From the NCBI GenBank assembly GCA_039683095.1, contig JBDKSB010000012.1, positions 1,222,936 through 1,286,935 of the forward strand: a stretch of 64,000 nt of DNA, given 5' to 3'. This document shows positions 1-8,723 of the stretch, in pieces (the first letter of the stretch is position 1; each line of letters opens with the position of its first letter). Under the pieces are notes generated by a model. The model saw only the letters and a list, made by a program, of their open reading frames with translations, did not search any database and was not told the origin of the DNA. The stretch is from Acidobacteriota bacterium. GTDB lineage: Bacteria; Acidobacteriota; Aminicenantia; Aminicenantales; Saccharicenantaceae. The position numbers and the translations under genes were made by a program.

Positions 1-38
1 GGCCCGGAGGAACGCCTCGGAGCGGGCGTTTTCGGCGA

Positions 39-365
39 TCAGATGTGCTTGTTGATCAGGTCGACGAGCTTGGCCTTGGGCAAAACTCCGACCGCTTTAT
101 CTTTCAGCTCCCCGCCCTTGAACAGGATCAGGGTCGGGATGGCCATGATGCCGTAGGTCTGCGGCGTCCGGGGGTTCTCGTCCACGTTCATCTTGACGAC
201 CTTGAGCTTGCCCTTGTGGGCCTCGGCGATCTCCTCGACCACGGGGCCGATCATCATGCAGGGGCCGCACCAGGGAGCCCAGAAATCCACCAGGACGGGC
301 AGGTCGGACTTGAGCACCTCGGCGTCGAAGCTGGCGTCGGTTCCGGTCAGAATGGCGTCGGACAT
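39..365 (-). CDS. trxA: Thioredoxin
   Basis: A 108-residue thioredoxin, a cytoplasmic protein-disulfide reductase that passes electrons from thioredoxin reductase to ribonucleotide reductase and other targets. The active site WCGPC is at residues 32-36 and the cis-proline segment MAIPT follows in the second half; length is normal for the family. I start at the ATG at 365 because a GGAG Shine-Dalgarno sequence lies about 8 nt upstream; an in-frame GTG 24 nt earlier has no good site. The gene has its own consensus promoter and stands apart from nadK upstream. Confidence 0.95.
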   Translation of the reverse strand: MSDAILTGTDASFDAEVLKSDLPVLVDFWAPWCGPCMMIGPVVEEIAEAHKGKLKVVKMNVDENPRTPQTYGIMAIPTLILFKGGELKDKAVGVLPKAKLVDLINKHI

Positions 366-410
366 GAGCGCGTCTCCAATTCCTAGCACTTTGGTAGTAT
401 TTGAATTCCA

Positions 411-439
411 ATCATAGCGGCCGGCCGGCGCGTTGTCAA
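411..439 (-). promoter_or_regulatory. Consensus promoter of trxA
   Basis: On the minus strand TTGACA (434-439) and TATGAT (411-416) are separated by exactly 17 bp. The predicted transcript starts near 404, giving a leader of about 40 nt before the trxA ATG. Confidence 0.85.
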
Positions 440-549
440 GCGGACGGCCTCGCTCCCGCGCCCAGCCTGGTATCCGAAGGCCATCCTTTATTAACCTTCC
501 CCTCCACAGTCGGCGGACAGGGTCTATGATGCCGGGCCTATAACGATCA

Positions 550-1398
550 TCATTCGGCCCAGCCGAGCTTTTCCTTGACCAAGTCGTAGTAGCTGCGGCG
601 GGGCGACGTGACGAGCTGGAGATCGAACGGCGCCTTGCGGATCTCGACCACGTCGTTGCGGACCATGACCCCGCCGCGCTGGCCGTCGAAGGTCACGTGT
701 ACCTCTTCCCCTCCCGTCAGCAGCCGGACGCTGATCGTCGACTCCGAAGGCACGGCCAGGGGCCGGAGGGACAGGGTGTGGGGGCAGATCGGCGTCACGA
801 GGATGGCCGGGACCTGGGGGTGGACGATCGGCCCTCCGGCCGAGAGCGAGTAGGCCGTCGAGCCCGTCGGCGTGGCGACGATCAGGCCGTCGGCCTTGAG
901 GTCGGCCACGTCCCGGCCGTCGATGATCAGGGCCATCTCGATCATGCGGGCCTTGGCCCCCTTGGTGATGACGACGTCGTTCAGGCAGAATCCCGCCGCC
1001 GAGGAGGTCCGGGCCTCGAGGAGCCCGCGGGAGCTGACCAGGGACGCATCCCCGCCGAGGAACCTGTCGAGCGTCGGCGCGACCTCGGTGACCGGGATCT
1101 CGGTCAGGAAGCCCAGGCGGCCCAGGTTGACGCCCATGACCGGGACTCCCGCCCGGGCGGCGTGGTGGGCCACGCTGAGGAGCGTGCCGTCGCCGCCGAG
1201 GACGACGACCAGGTCCGAGGCCGCGGCGATGGCCGGGCGTTCCAGCCCGTCGGGGCGCCCGAGCTTCCGGGCCGCCACGTCCTCGAGAACGCAGGCGATG
1301 CCGCGGCCCTCGAAGTACTCGACCACGATCTTGAGGATGCCCTCGACCGAAGGGGCGTGGGGCTTGATGACGATGCCGGCCTTGCGCACGCTATTCAT
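550..1398 (-). CDS. nadK: NAD kinase
   Basis: A 282-residue ATP-NAD kinase that makes NADP from NAD in the cytoplasm. The nucleotide-binding GGDGT motif is at residues 68-72, a conserved-type LND follows, and the glycine-rich TPTGSTAYSLSAGGP segment is intact. It is the last gene of the long thrS-to-nadK minus-strand run and its start overlaps the tlyA stop by 8 nt, so translational coupling is likely. The 184 bp after it, before trxA's region, show no clear terminator. Confidence 0.95.
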   Translation of the reverse strand: MNSVRKAGIVIKPHAPSVEGILKIVVEYFEGRGIACVLEDVAARKLGRPDGLERPAIAAASDLVVVLGGDGTLLSVAHHAARAGVPVMGVNLGRLGFLTEIPVTEVAPTLDRFLGGDASLVSSRGLLEARTSSAAGFCLNDVVITKGAKARMIEMALIIDGRDVADLKADGLIVATPTGSTAYSLSAGGPIVHPQVPAILVTPICPHTLSLRPLAVPSESTISVRLLTGGEEVHVTFDGQRGGVMVRNDVVEIRKAPFDLQLVTSPRRSYYDLVKEKLGWAE

Positions 1399-2173
1399 GG
1401 CGGACCGCCTCCTTGATCCATTCCGGGACGCGCTCGGCGTTGAGGGCCGGCGTTCCCTTGACCCACCAGGCGAAGAACTCGACGTTGCCCTTCTGTCCGT
1501 GCGTCGAGCAGCGGATGAGCCCCTTGAGACCGAAGCCCATCGCCCGGGCTTCCGCGACGGCGCGCTCGAGGACCGCGGCGTGGACCGCCGGGTCCCTGAC
1601 TACGCCCTTCTTCCCGACGTCCTTCGGCCCGGCCTCGAACTGCGGCTTGATGAGCGAGACCAGGGTCCAGTCCCCGGGGACGGCCGCCAGGGCCGGCAGG
1701 ATCTTGACGACCGAGATGAACGAGACGTCCATGGTGATGATGCCGGGCGGTTCGGGGATATCGGCCGGGGCGAGCGCCCGGGCGTTCTTCTCGATCGGGA
1801 CGACCCGCGGGTCCTTAGACAGGTTCCAGTCGAGCTGCCTGGTATCGACGTCGACGGCGTAAACCCGGGCCGCGCCACGCTTCAGCAGGCAATCGACGAA
1901 GCCGCCGGTCGAGGCCCCGATATCGAGCCCGACAAGCCCCGTGACGTCGATGGCGAACCGCTCCAGGGCCTCCTGAAGCTTGAGGCCGCCGCGGCTGACG
2001 AAGGGAAGCGGATGCGCCACCTCGAGCGGCGCCCCGGCGTCGAGGAGTTCGCCCGGCTTGCCGACCGCCCGGCCGCCGCTCGTCACCAGGCCGGCCATGA
2101 TCAGAGCCTGGGCTTTCTCCCGGCTGGGCGCGAGACCCCGGCCGGCCAGGAGCCTATCCGCGCGCTCTTTCAC
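1391..2173 (-). CDS. tlyA: TlyA-family rRNA methyltransferase / hemolysin-like protein
   Basis: A 260-residue protein with an N-terminal S4 RNA-binding domain (about residues 1-60) and a Rossmann methyltransferase domain with the SAM-binding motif DIGASTGGF. Family members 2'-O-methylate 16S/23S rRNA and are often misannotated as hemolysins. The start is a GTG at 2173 with a GGAGG-type ribosome site just upstream, inside the 3' end of dxs (20-nt overlap). The neighbours dxs, xseAB and nadK are common partners of tlyA in bacteria. Confidence 0.9.
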   Translation of the reverse strand: MKERADRLLAGRGLAPSREKAQALIMAGLVTSGGRAVGKPGELLDAGAPLEVAHPLPFVSRGGLKLQEALERFAIDVTGLVGLDIGASTGGFVDCLLKRGAARVYAVDVDTRQLDWNLSKDPRVVPIEKNARALAPADIPEPPGIITMDVSFISVVKILPALAAVPGDWTLVSLIKPQFEAGPKDVGKKGVVRDPAVHAAVLERAVAEARAMGFGLKGLIRCSTHGQKGNVEFFAWWVKGTPALNAERVPEWIKEAVRHE

Positions 2174-4061
2174 CGGCCCCTCCGGCGGGCGCCGCCCCGT
2201 AGAATTCCCGGATCCTCCGAACGATCCCCGCGACGTCGAGGCCGAGCCCGGCCCGGATCTCGTCGGACTTGCCCAGGGGGTAGGCCTCGACGGGCAGGCC
2301 GAGCGACATGAAGCGGATGCCGAACCGGCCCTCCCGGTCGAGGAGCCCGCGCACGGCGCTTCCGGCGCCGCCCTCGACGATTCCTTCCTCGAGGGTTACG
2401 ACGGTCCGGCCGGGAGCCGCGAAGCGGAGGATGAGGTCGCGGTCGAGCGGCTGGACGAACCGGGCATTGGCCACGGCCAGGGAGATGCCCTCCTTCTCGA
2501 GCTCGCGGGCCGCTTCGAGCGCCGGGGCGGCCATCGTGCCCGCGGCGAAGAGGAGGTCGCGGCCGTCCTTGAGGAGCTCGCCCCGGCCCAGGGGCAGGAC
2601 CTCGAGCGCCTCGTCCATCGGCACGCCCAGGCCCTTGGCCTTGGGGAAGCGGACCGAGGCCGGGTGCCCGTAGGCGAGGCCCGACCAGATCATGTGCTGG
2701 AGCTCGTTCTCGTCCTTGGGGGCCATGATGATCATGTTCGGCATCTGCCGCATGTAGGCCAGGTCGTTGACGCCCTGGTGCGTCGGCCCGTCGTCGGGCA
2801 CGACCCCGGCCCGGTCGAGGGCGAAGACGACGGGCAGGTCCATCAGGGCGACGTCGTGGTAGATCTGGTCGTAGGCCCGCTGGAGGAAGGTCGAGTAGAT
2901 GGCCACGACCGGCTTGAGCCCGGCCAAGGCCAGCCCGGCGGCGAAGGTCACGGCGTGCTGCTCGGCGATGCCGACGTCGAAGAACCGGTCCGGGAGCTTC
3001 TCGGAGAATTCCCGCAGGCCGGTGCCCTCGCCCATGGCCGCCGAGATGGCCAGGACCTTCGCGTCCTTCCGGGCGATCTTGATCATCGCCCCGCCGAACG
3101 CGCTCGAGAAGGACGGGCCCCAGTCCTTCTGCAGGGGCTCGCCGGTGGCCACCTTGAACGGCCCGAGGCCGTGGAATTTCTCCGGGTGGGTCCGGGCCGG
3201 CTGGAAGCCCTTGCCCTTCTGGGTTACGCACTGGATGAGGACGGGGCCGTCGATCGTCTTGGCCGTCTCGAAGGCGTCGACCAGGGACCGGATGTTGTGG
3301 CCGTGGACCGGCCCGATGTAGCGGATGCCCAGCTCCCGGAAGACATAGCCGGGGAAGAGCATCTTCTTGACCAGCTCCTCCATGGCCCGGCCGGCCTTGA
3401 TGACATGGTCGCCCAGCCGCGGCACCTTCCGCAGGATCGACTTAGCCTGGTCCTTCATCCGGATGTAGCGGTGGCCGGAGACGAGGTAGGAAAAGTACTT
3501 CGACCAGGCCCCGACGTTGAGCGAGATGGACATCTCGTTGAAGTTCAGGACGATGATCAGCCGCTCGCGCAGGTGGCCGATCTGGTTGAGGGCTTCCAGG
3601 GCGACGCCGCCCGTCAGGCTGCCGTCGCCGACGACGGCGACCACGTGGTGCCTGTCCCCGGCCTTGTCGCGGGCCACGGCCAGGCCCAGGGCGGCCGACA
3701 GGGCCGTCGAGGCGTGGCCGGTGTTGAAGACGTCGTGCGCGCTCTCCTCTCGGCAGGGGAAGCCGAGGATGCCGCCGCGGCGCCGCAGCCCGCCGAAGCG
3801 GTCCTTGCGGCCGGTCAGTATCTTGTGGGTGTAGCACTGGTGGCCGACGTCCCAGACGATCTTGTCCCGGGGCGAGTCGAAGGCCAGGTGCAGGGCCAGG
3901 GTCAGCTCGACGGCGCCCAGGTTCGAGGCCAGGTGGCCTCCGTTCCGGGCCACCGTATCCAGGATGAGGGCGCGGATCTCCATGGCCAGGGTCGAGAGCT
4001 CCTCCGGCGAGAGCTTGCGCAGGTCGGCCGGCTCGCGGACGGAGTCAAGGATCTTGGCCAT
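2154..4061 (-). CDS. dxs: 1-deoxy-D-xylulose-5-phosphate synthase
   Basis: A 635-residue thiamine-diphosphate enzyme condensing pyruvate and glyceraldehyde-3-phosphate, the first step of the MEP isoprenoid pathway. The thiamine-binding stretch VGDGSLTGGVALEALNQ and the transketolase-type central and C-terminal domains (EQHAVTFAAGLAL, DRAGVVPDDGPTHQG) are present, and the length is typical. The ATG at 4061 lies 15 nt after the xseB stop in the xseA-xseB-dxs-tlyA-nadK order. Confidence 0.96.
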   Translation of the reverse strand: MAKILDSVREPADLRKLSPEELSTLAMEIRALILDTVARNGGHLASNLGAVELTLALHLAFDSPRDKIVWDVGHQCYTHKILTGRKDRFGGLRRRGGILGFPCREESAHDVFNTGHASTALSAALGLAVARDKAGDRHHVVAVVGDGSLTGGVALEALNQIGHLRERLIIVLNFNEMSISLNVGAWSKYFSYLVSGHRYIRMKDQAKSILRKVPRLGDHVIKAGRAMEELVKKMLFPGYVFRELGIRYIGPVHGHNIRSLVDAFETAKTIDGPVLIQCVTQKGKGFQPARTHPEKFHGLGPFKVATGEPLQKDWGPSFSSAFGGAMIKIARKDAKVLAISAAMGEGTGLREFSEKLPDRFFDVGIAEQHAVTFAAGLALAGLKPVVAIYSTFLQRAYDQIYHDVALMDLPVVFALDRAGVVPDDGPTHQGVNDLAYMRQMPNMIIMAPKDENELQHMIWSGLAYGHPASVRFPKAKGLGVPMDEALEVLPLGRGELLKDGRDLLFAAGTMAAPALEAARELEKEGISLAVANARFVQPLDRDLILRFAAPGRTVVTLEEGIVEGGAGSAVRGLLDREGRFGIRFMSLGLPVEAYPLGKSDEIRAGLGLDVAGIVRRIREFYGAAPAGGAGERARG

Positions 4062-4076
4062 GGCCTGGCGCCGGGA

Positions 4077-4343
4077 TCAGGCGTTCCCGCCCTCGTCCCC
4101 GGTCCCCTCGTCCTCGCCCGCCTCGGCCTCGAACTCCTCGGCCTTGAGCTTGCCCTGCTCGTCCTTGAGCAGGATCTCGACCTTGCGCTCGGCCTTGTCC
4201 AGCTCGCCGCGGAGGAAGCGCGACATCTTGACGCCCTTCTCGAACAGGGCCAGCGACTCGTTGAGGGAGATGCCGCCCTTCTCCAGCTTGGCCACGATCT
4301 GCTCGAGCTCGGCCAGGGCCTTCTCGAACGTCAGGTTGGTCAT
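4077..4343 (-). CDS. xseB: Exodeoxyribonuclease VII small subunit
   Basis: An 88-residue partner of XseA; together they degrade single-stranded DNA to oligonucleotides. The helical core FEKALAELEQIVAKLEKGG...LNESLALFEKGV matches the family; the C-terminal 25 residues are an acidic tail. The ATG at 4343 overlaps the xseA stop by 4 nt, as expected for coupled subunits made in a set ratio. Confidence 0.93.
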   Translation of the reverse strand: MTNLTFEKALAELEQIVAKLEKGGISLNESLALFEKGVKMSRFLRGELDKAERKVEILLKDEQGKLKAEEFEAEAGEDEGTGDEGGNA

Positions 4344-5659
4344 GATCCCTCCTTCAGGAACCGGGACTCCAGGAGCTTCTTGCGGTCGACCGAATCGACC
4401 CGGGCCCGGAACTCGCCCTTGAAGAACGTCACCTCGACGGTCTCGCCGGGCTCGATGTCCTCGATCCGGCGGGCCAGGCGCAGGCCCCCGTCCTTCCAGA
4501 CGAGCGTGTAGCCCTTCTTGAGGACGGCCAGCGGGCTCAGGGCGTCGAGGGCGGCCGTCAGCCGGTCCCAGGACGCCCGGTGCTCGCCCAGGGTACGGCG
4601 CAGGACGTTGGCCAGCCTCTCGGCGGCCAGGAGCGCCGCGCCCTTGTGGGCGGCGATGGCCCGCTGCTCGCCCCGGATGACGTTCCGGCCCCGGGTCTCG
4701 AGGTCGTCGACCCTGCGGGCCAGGTTGGCCAGCCGGACCTGGAAGTTCTGGAAGATGCGGTGCCTGGCCAGCTCGTCGACCTCGCTCCGCCGGCGCTGGG
4801 CCCCGAAGCGGAGGCTGTCGGCCAGCCGCCGCGTCAGCGCCCCGATCCGCTCGGCGAAGGCCGCCTCGGTCTCGATGACCATCTCCGCGGCCGCCGAGGG
4901 CGTCGAGGCCCGGACGTCGGCGACGAAGTCGGCGATGGTGAAGTCGACCTCGTGGCCGACGGCGGAGATGACCGGCACGGGCGAGCGGGCGATGGCCCGG
5001 GCCACCGGCTCCTCGTTGAAGGCCCAGAGGTCCTCGATCGAGCCGCCGCCGCGGCCGACGATGAGGACGTCGATCCCCGGCCAGGCCCCCAGGGCGTCGA
5101 CGCCTTCGACGATCTCGGCCGCCGCGCCCTCGCCCTGGACCCGGGCGGGATAGATGACGACGTGGAGCCTGGCGTAGCGGCGCTCGAGGATGCGCAGGAT
5201 GTCGCGCAGGGCGGCGCCGGTCGGCGAGGTGACGACGCCGATCGTCTTCGGCCGGAGCGGCAGCTTCCTCTTGCGGGCCTCGTCGAACAGGCCCTCGGCC
5301 CGGAGCTTCTCCTTGAGCTGCTCGAAGGCGATCTGGAGCGCGCCCTTGCCCTTGGGCTCGACCAGATCGACGTAGAGCTGGTAGTCGCCGCGGGGCTCGT
5401 AGACGCTGACCTTGCCCCGGCAGACGACCTTCATCCCGTCCTTGAGCTCGAACGGGACCTTGCGGGCCGTCGACTGCCACATGACGGCCTTGATGACGCT
5501 CTTCTCGTCCTTGAGGCTGAAGAAAACGTGGCCCGAGGCGGCCTTCTTGTAGCCTGAGACCTCGCCTTCGACCCAGACCTGGGGCAGGGCCACCTCGAGC
5601 GCGGTCTTGACGATCTCGGTGACCTGCGAGACCGTGTAGACATGGTCCTTGACGACCAG
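4340..5659 (-). CDS. xseA: Exodeoxyribonuclease VII large subunit (start uncertain)
   Basis: The catalytic subunit of exonuclease VII, about 440 residues, with an N-terminal OB-fold (VWVEGEVSGYK...GHVFFSLKD), the nuclease domain (GVVTSPTGAALRDIL, GRGGGSIEDLWAFN) and a long coiled coil. A GTG at 5593 would cut off the family-typical N-terminus. The frame stays open and family-like further up (VKDHVYTVSQVTEIVK), but there is no in-frame ATG, GTG or TTG there. I use the CTG at 5659, just after the ymdB stop; its spacing from GAGGG is poor. An out-of-frame ATG lies at 5643, so an indel is possible. Identity is secure, start is not. Confidence 0.85.
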   Translation of the reverse strand: MVVKDHVYTVSQVTEIVKTALEVALPQVWVEGEVSGYKKAASGHVFFSLKDEKSVIKAVMWQSTARKVPFELKDGMKVVCRGKVSVYEPRGDYQLYVDLVEPKGKGALQIAFEQLKEKLRAEGLFDEARKRKLPLRPKTIGVVTSPTGAALRDILRILERRYARLHVVIYPARVQGEGAAAEIVEGVDALGAWPGIDVLIVGRGGGSIEDLWAFNEEPVARAIARSPVPVISAVGHEVDFTIADFVADVRASTPSAAAEMVIETEAAFAERIGALTRRLADSLRFGAQRRRSEVDELARHRIFQNFQVRLANLARRVDDLETRGRNVIRGEQRAIAAHKGAALLAAERLANVLRRTLGEHRASWDRLTAALDALSPLAVLKKGYTLVWKDGGLRLARRIEDIEPGETVEVTFFKGEFRARVDSVDRKKLLESRFLKEGS

Positions 5660-5663
5660 GCCC

Positions 5664-6467
5664 TCAGTCTTCGTGACCGTCCTCCGCCAGGATCTCCCGG
5701 ACGATCGACCGGGCCCGGCCGGTCTCCGGGTCGATCGCGATGTAGACGCCCGACAGGAACAGGCCGTCTTTCGACGGCTCGAAGCGCTGCGGCCGGGAGG
5801 TCAGGAAGCGGGCCAGGGCCTGCTCGCGGGCCATGCCGATGACCGCGTTGCGGCCGCCGACCATGCCGGCATCGGTGATGTAGGCCGTCCCCTGGGGCAG
5901 GACCCGCTCGTCCGCCGTCGGGACATGGGTGTGCGTGCCCAGGACGGCCGAAACCCGGCCGTCGAGGTGCCAGCCGAGGGCCTGCTTCTCGGAGGTGGCC
6001 TCGGCGTGGAAATCGACGATGATGATCGGGGTCACGGCCCGCAGGGCCGCGACCTCCTCGTCGGCCCGCTTGAACGGGCAGTCGATGGGCTCCATGAAGA
6101 CCCGCCCCTGCAGGCTTAGGACGGCCGCCTTGAGCCCGTCGGCCGCCTGGAAGATGTAGGACGAGCGGCCGGGATTGACCGGCGGATAGTTGGCCGGCCG
6201 CAGGAGCCGCGGCTCGCGCTCGAGGTAGGGCAGGGCGTCCTTCTTGTCCCAGATGTGGTTGCCCGAGGTCAGGACGTCGACGTGCATGAACAGGTCCTTG
6301 CCGATGTCCTCGGTGATGCCGCTGCCGCCGGCAGAATTCTCGCCGTTGGCGACGACGATGGACGGCCTGTACTTCTTGACGAGGCCGGGCAGGAACTTCT
6401 CCAGGGCCCGCCGCCCCGGCCGGCCCATGATGTCGCCAAGGAAGAGGCAGCCGAACTCAGCGGGCAT
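5664..6467 (-). CDS. ymdB: YmdB-family metallophosphoesterase
   Basis: A 267-residue calcineurin-like phosphoesterase of the TIGR00282/YmdB family, which hydrolyses 2',3'- or 3',5'-cyclic nucleotides in characterised members. Metal-ligand motifs are visible in order: [33 protein letters not shown] and [10 protein letters not shown]. It overlaps the 3' end of rny by 11 nt; the rny-ymdB pair is conserved in many bacteria and suggests a role linked to RNA turnover. Confidence 0.92.
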   Translation of the reverse strand: MPAEFGCLFLGDIMGRPGRRALEKFLPGLVKKYRPSIVVANGENSAGGSGITEDIGKDLFMHVDVLTSGNHIWDKKDALPYLEREPRLLRPANYPPVNPGRSSYIFQAADGLKAAVLSLQGRVFMEPIDCPFKRADEEVAALRAVTPIIIVDFHAEATSEKQALGWHLDGRVSAVLGTHTHVPTADERVLPQGTAYITDAGMVGGRNAVIGMAREQALARFLTSRPQRFEPSKDGLFLSGVYIAIDPETGRARSIVREILAEDGHED

Positions 6468-8022
6468 ATTCGACCGCCCTCATCTCGCGGATGACCGTGA
6501 CCTTGATCTGGCCGGGGTAGTCGAGCTCGGCCTTGATCTTGGCCGCCGTGTCCTTGGCCAGCAGGGCCGCCTTGTCGTCCGAGACCTTGAGGGCTTCGAC
6601 GATGATGCGGATCTCGCGGCCGGCCTGCAAGGCGAAGGCCTTGGAGACGCCCTCGAACGAGCTGGCGATCTCCTCGAGCTTCTCCAGCCGCTGGATGTAG
6701 GTCTCCAGCAGCTCGCGCCGGGCCCCGGGCCGGGCGGCCGAGAGCGTGTCGGCGGCCTGGACGAGGACGGCCTCGATGGACGGGAAGTCGACGTCGCGGT
6801 GGTGCGAGGCGATGGCCTGGACGACCCTCTCCGACTCGCCGTACTTCTTGGCCAGCTCGACGCCGAGCTCGGTGTGCGTCCCCTCGACGTCCCGGTCGAC
6901 GGCCTTGCCGATGTCGTGGAGCAGGCCGGCCCGCAGGGCGACGTTGGTGTCTAGGCCGATCTCGCGGGCCATCATGGCCGCGAGCATGGCCACTTCCTTG
7001 GTGTGCTGGAGGACGTTCTGGCCGTAGCTCGTCCGGTACTTGAGCTTGCCCAGGAGCTTGATCAGCTCGGGATGGATGTCCCGGACCTTGAGCTCCAGGA
7101 CGGCCGATTCGCCCTCCTGCTTGATCTTCTGCTCGAGGTCGGCCTTGACCGACTCGACGATGTCCTCGATGCGGGCCGGGTGGATGCGCCCGTCGGTGAC
7201 CAGCTTCTGGATGGACAGGCGCGCCAGCTCGCGGCGGATGGGGTCGAAGCTCGACAGGATGACCGCCTCCGGCGTGTCGTCGACGATGATGTCGACGCCG
7301 GTGGCCATCTCCAGGGCCCGGATGTTCCGGCCCTCGCGGCCGATGATCCGCCCCTTCATGTCGTCCGACGGCAGGTCGACGACCGAGACCGTGGTCTCGG
7401 TGACGTGCTCGGCGGCGGAGCGCTGGATGGCGTTGGTGATGATCTCCCGGGCCGAGACGGCGGCCTTTTCCCTGGTCTCGTCCTCGATCCGTCGGACCGT
7501 GGCGATGGCTTCGAGCCGGGCCTCGTCCTCGATCTTCTTGATCAGCGTGGCCTTGGCCTCTTCCTGGGTCATGCCGGAGATCCGCTCGAGCTCCTGGAGG
7601 CCCTTCTGGATGGCCTCGGCGATCTTGGCCTCCTCGACCTCGAGGTCCTTTTCCGTCTGGGTGAGCTTGCGCTCCTTCTGGGAGAGATCGCGCTCCTTGC
7701 GCTCGACCGACTGGAACCGCCGCTCCAGGTTCTCCTCCTTGCTGAGCAGCCGGCGCTCGGTCTCGTTGATCTTCCGCTGCTTCTCCCGGTTCTGGGCCTC
7801 GAATTCGTTCTGGCGGACCAGGTCTTTTTCGCGGGCCTCGATGCCCGCTTCCCTCTTGATCTTCTCCCCGTCCTCACGGGCCCGTTCCAGGATGATCCGG
7901 GCCTGTTCCTCGGCCTCGGCGGCCTTGCGGGAGGCCGACTGCCGCCTGAGCAGCAGGACGGCGACGGCGACGGCGAGAACGGCGATAACGACGATGCTGA
8001 CGATCGTCCCCAATGATGCCAT
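6457..8022 (-). CDS. rny: Ribonuclease Y
   Basis: A 521-residue membrane-anchored endoribonuclease that starts mRNA decay. It has an N-terminal transmembrane helix (about residues 5-25), a long charged coiled coil, a KH RNA-binding domain ([15 protein letters not shown]) and an HD catalytic domain ([10 protein letters not shown]). I choose the ATG at 8022 since a GAGGAGG ribosome site sits 6-7 nt upstream; an ATG five codons earlier (8037) overlaps that site. The ribosome site is the 3' arm of a perfect hairpin (see 8030-8054), so translation may be self-limited. Confidence 0.95.
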   Translation of the reverse strand: MASLGTIVSIVVIAVLAVAVAVLLLRRQSASRKAAEAEEQARIILERAREDGEKIKREAGIEAREKDLVRQNEFEAQNREKQRKINETERRLLSKEENLERRFQSVERKERDLSQKERKLTQTEKDLEVEEAKIAEAIQKGLQELERISGMTQEEAKATLIKKIEDEARLEAIATVRRIEDETREKAAVSAREIITNAIQRSAAEHVTETTVSVVDLPSDDMKGRIIGREGRNIRALEMATGVDIIVDDTPEAVILSSFDPIRRELARLSIQKLVTDGRIHPARIEDIVESVKADLEQKIKQEGESAVLELKVRDIHPELIKLLGKLKYRTSYGQNVLQHTKEVAMLAAMMAREIGLDTNVALRAGLLHDIGKAVDRDVEGTHTELGVELAKKYGESERVVQAIASHHRDVDFPSIEAVLVQAADTLSAARPGARRELLETYIQRLEKLEEIASSFEGVSKAFALQAGREIRIIVEALKVSDDKAALLAKDTAAKIKAELDYPGQIKVTVIREMRAVEYAR

Positions 8023-8029
8023 GGGATAC

Positions 8030-8054
8030 CTCCTCATCTATTCGAAATGAGGAG
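8030..8054 (-). promoter_or_regulatory. Hairpin sequestering the rny ribosome-binding site
   Basis: In the rny leader, CTCCTCAT (8047-8054, read on the minus strand) pairs perfectly with ATGAGGAG (8030-8037) across a 9-nt loop. The second arm contains the Shine-Dalgarno sequence of rny. The structure is seen directly; the regulatory role is inferred. Confidence 0.6.
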
Positions 8055-8135
8055 ACGGGATGGAAAGGCCGGAAGCGTCAGATGCCCGCGCCGGGATCGG
8101 CCCGGCCCGCGAGCCGGCCCGCAGGGGCAGGCCCG

Positions 8136-8465
8136 TCACAGCGGGGATTTATCGGCGTCCGTGTATGTCGTGTCATCTGCGAAAAGATGCCCTTCCAAGC
8201 TTTCGATCTCCGTCTCCATGTGGCCCAGGGCCTCGTTCAACTGGTCCAGCTTCTTCTGGCACAGAAACAGCTCGTCCGCGATGTTCAAGGCCGCCAGCAC
8301 GGCGATCTTGGTCGTGTCCGCGGACTTCGATTTCACAGCCACTTCGTGCATCTTCTGGTCCACGAGCGAGGTCAAGTGGCCGATATACTGCTCGTCCTCC
8401 TCTCCTTTGACGCGGATCTTGTACCGCTGTCCGAAGATCTCGATCTCGAGGATGCGTTCGGTCAT
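8136..8465 (-). CDS. zapA: Cell division protein ZapA-like
   Basis: A 109-residue ZapA family protein, which bundles FtsZ filaments at the division ring. The N-terminus reads as the typical beta segment (ILEIEIFGQRYKIR) followed by the helical core (LTSLVDQKMHEVA...KIAVLAALNIADEL) and a C-terminal coiled coil. Its start overlaps the stop of the upstream coiled-coil gene by 4 nt. Placement after pheST and before rny is a known zapA context. Confidence 0.85.
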   Translation of the reverse strand: MTERILEIEIFGQRYKIRVKGEEDEQYIGHLTSLVDQKMHEVAVKSKSADTTKIAVLAALNIADELFLCQKKLDQLNEALGHMETEIESLEGHLFADDTTYTDADKSPL

Positions 8466-8722
8466 AACCCCAATTGATCGATCTGCCCGATAATGGCCTC
8501 GATCTTCCCCTTCAGAACCTCCCGTTCGCCCTCGTACTTCTTCATCTCCTCGTCCATCCGGGCGATCTTGCGGGCGTTCTCTTCAAAGTCCTTCTTCTCG
8601 GTCCGGAGCTCCTTGATCTGCTGCTTTAACTTGTCGTTCTCGGTCGTCAGCTTGTGGATGTGATCGACGACCAGCCCGATCTTGCCCTCAAGTATTTTAA
8701 TTCGCTCGAGTTCGGAAGTCAA
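8462..8722 (-). CDS. Small coiled-coil protein, ZapB-like position
   Basis: An 86-residue protein predicted to be almost wholly coiled coil (heptad-like pattern from LERIKILEGKIG through IGQIDQLGL). I do not recognise a specific family. Its translational coupling to zapA suggests a division-ring partner analogous to ZapB, but that is inference from position and shape. The start is a TTG at 8722, 4 nt after a GGGAGGGG ribosome site that overlaps the pheT stop. Confidence 0.75.
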   Translation of the reverse strand: MTSELERIKILEGKIGLVVDHIHKLTTENDKLKQQIKELRTEKKDFEENARKIARMDEEMKKYEGEREVLKGKIEAIIGQIDQLGL

Positions 8723-8723
8723 T

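Noticed and set aside
11..30. AACGCC/GGCGTT hairpin as the trxA terminator
   Set aside because: The stem is short and its T-run faces the plus strand, away from trxA transcription; it may belong to a gene outside the window.
1980..4511. An 843-codon open frame on the plus strand
   Set aside because: Antisense shadow of dxs and xseB with valine/glycine/aspartate-biased composition; no ribosome site or motifs.
8023..8135. A 6S RNA gene after zapA
   Set aside because: 6S RNA often follows zapA, but the gap is only 113 bp and lacks the long open-bubble hairpin; only the small rny leader stem is evident.
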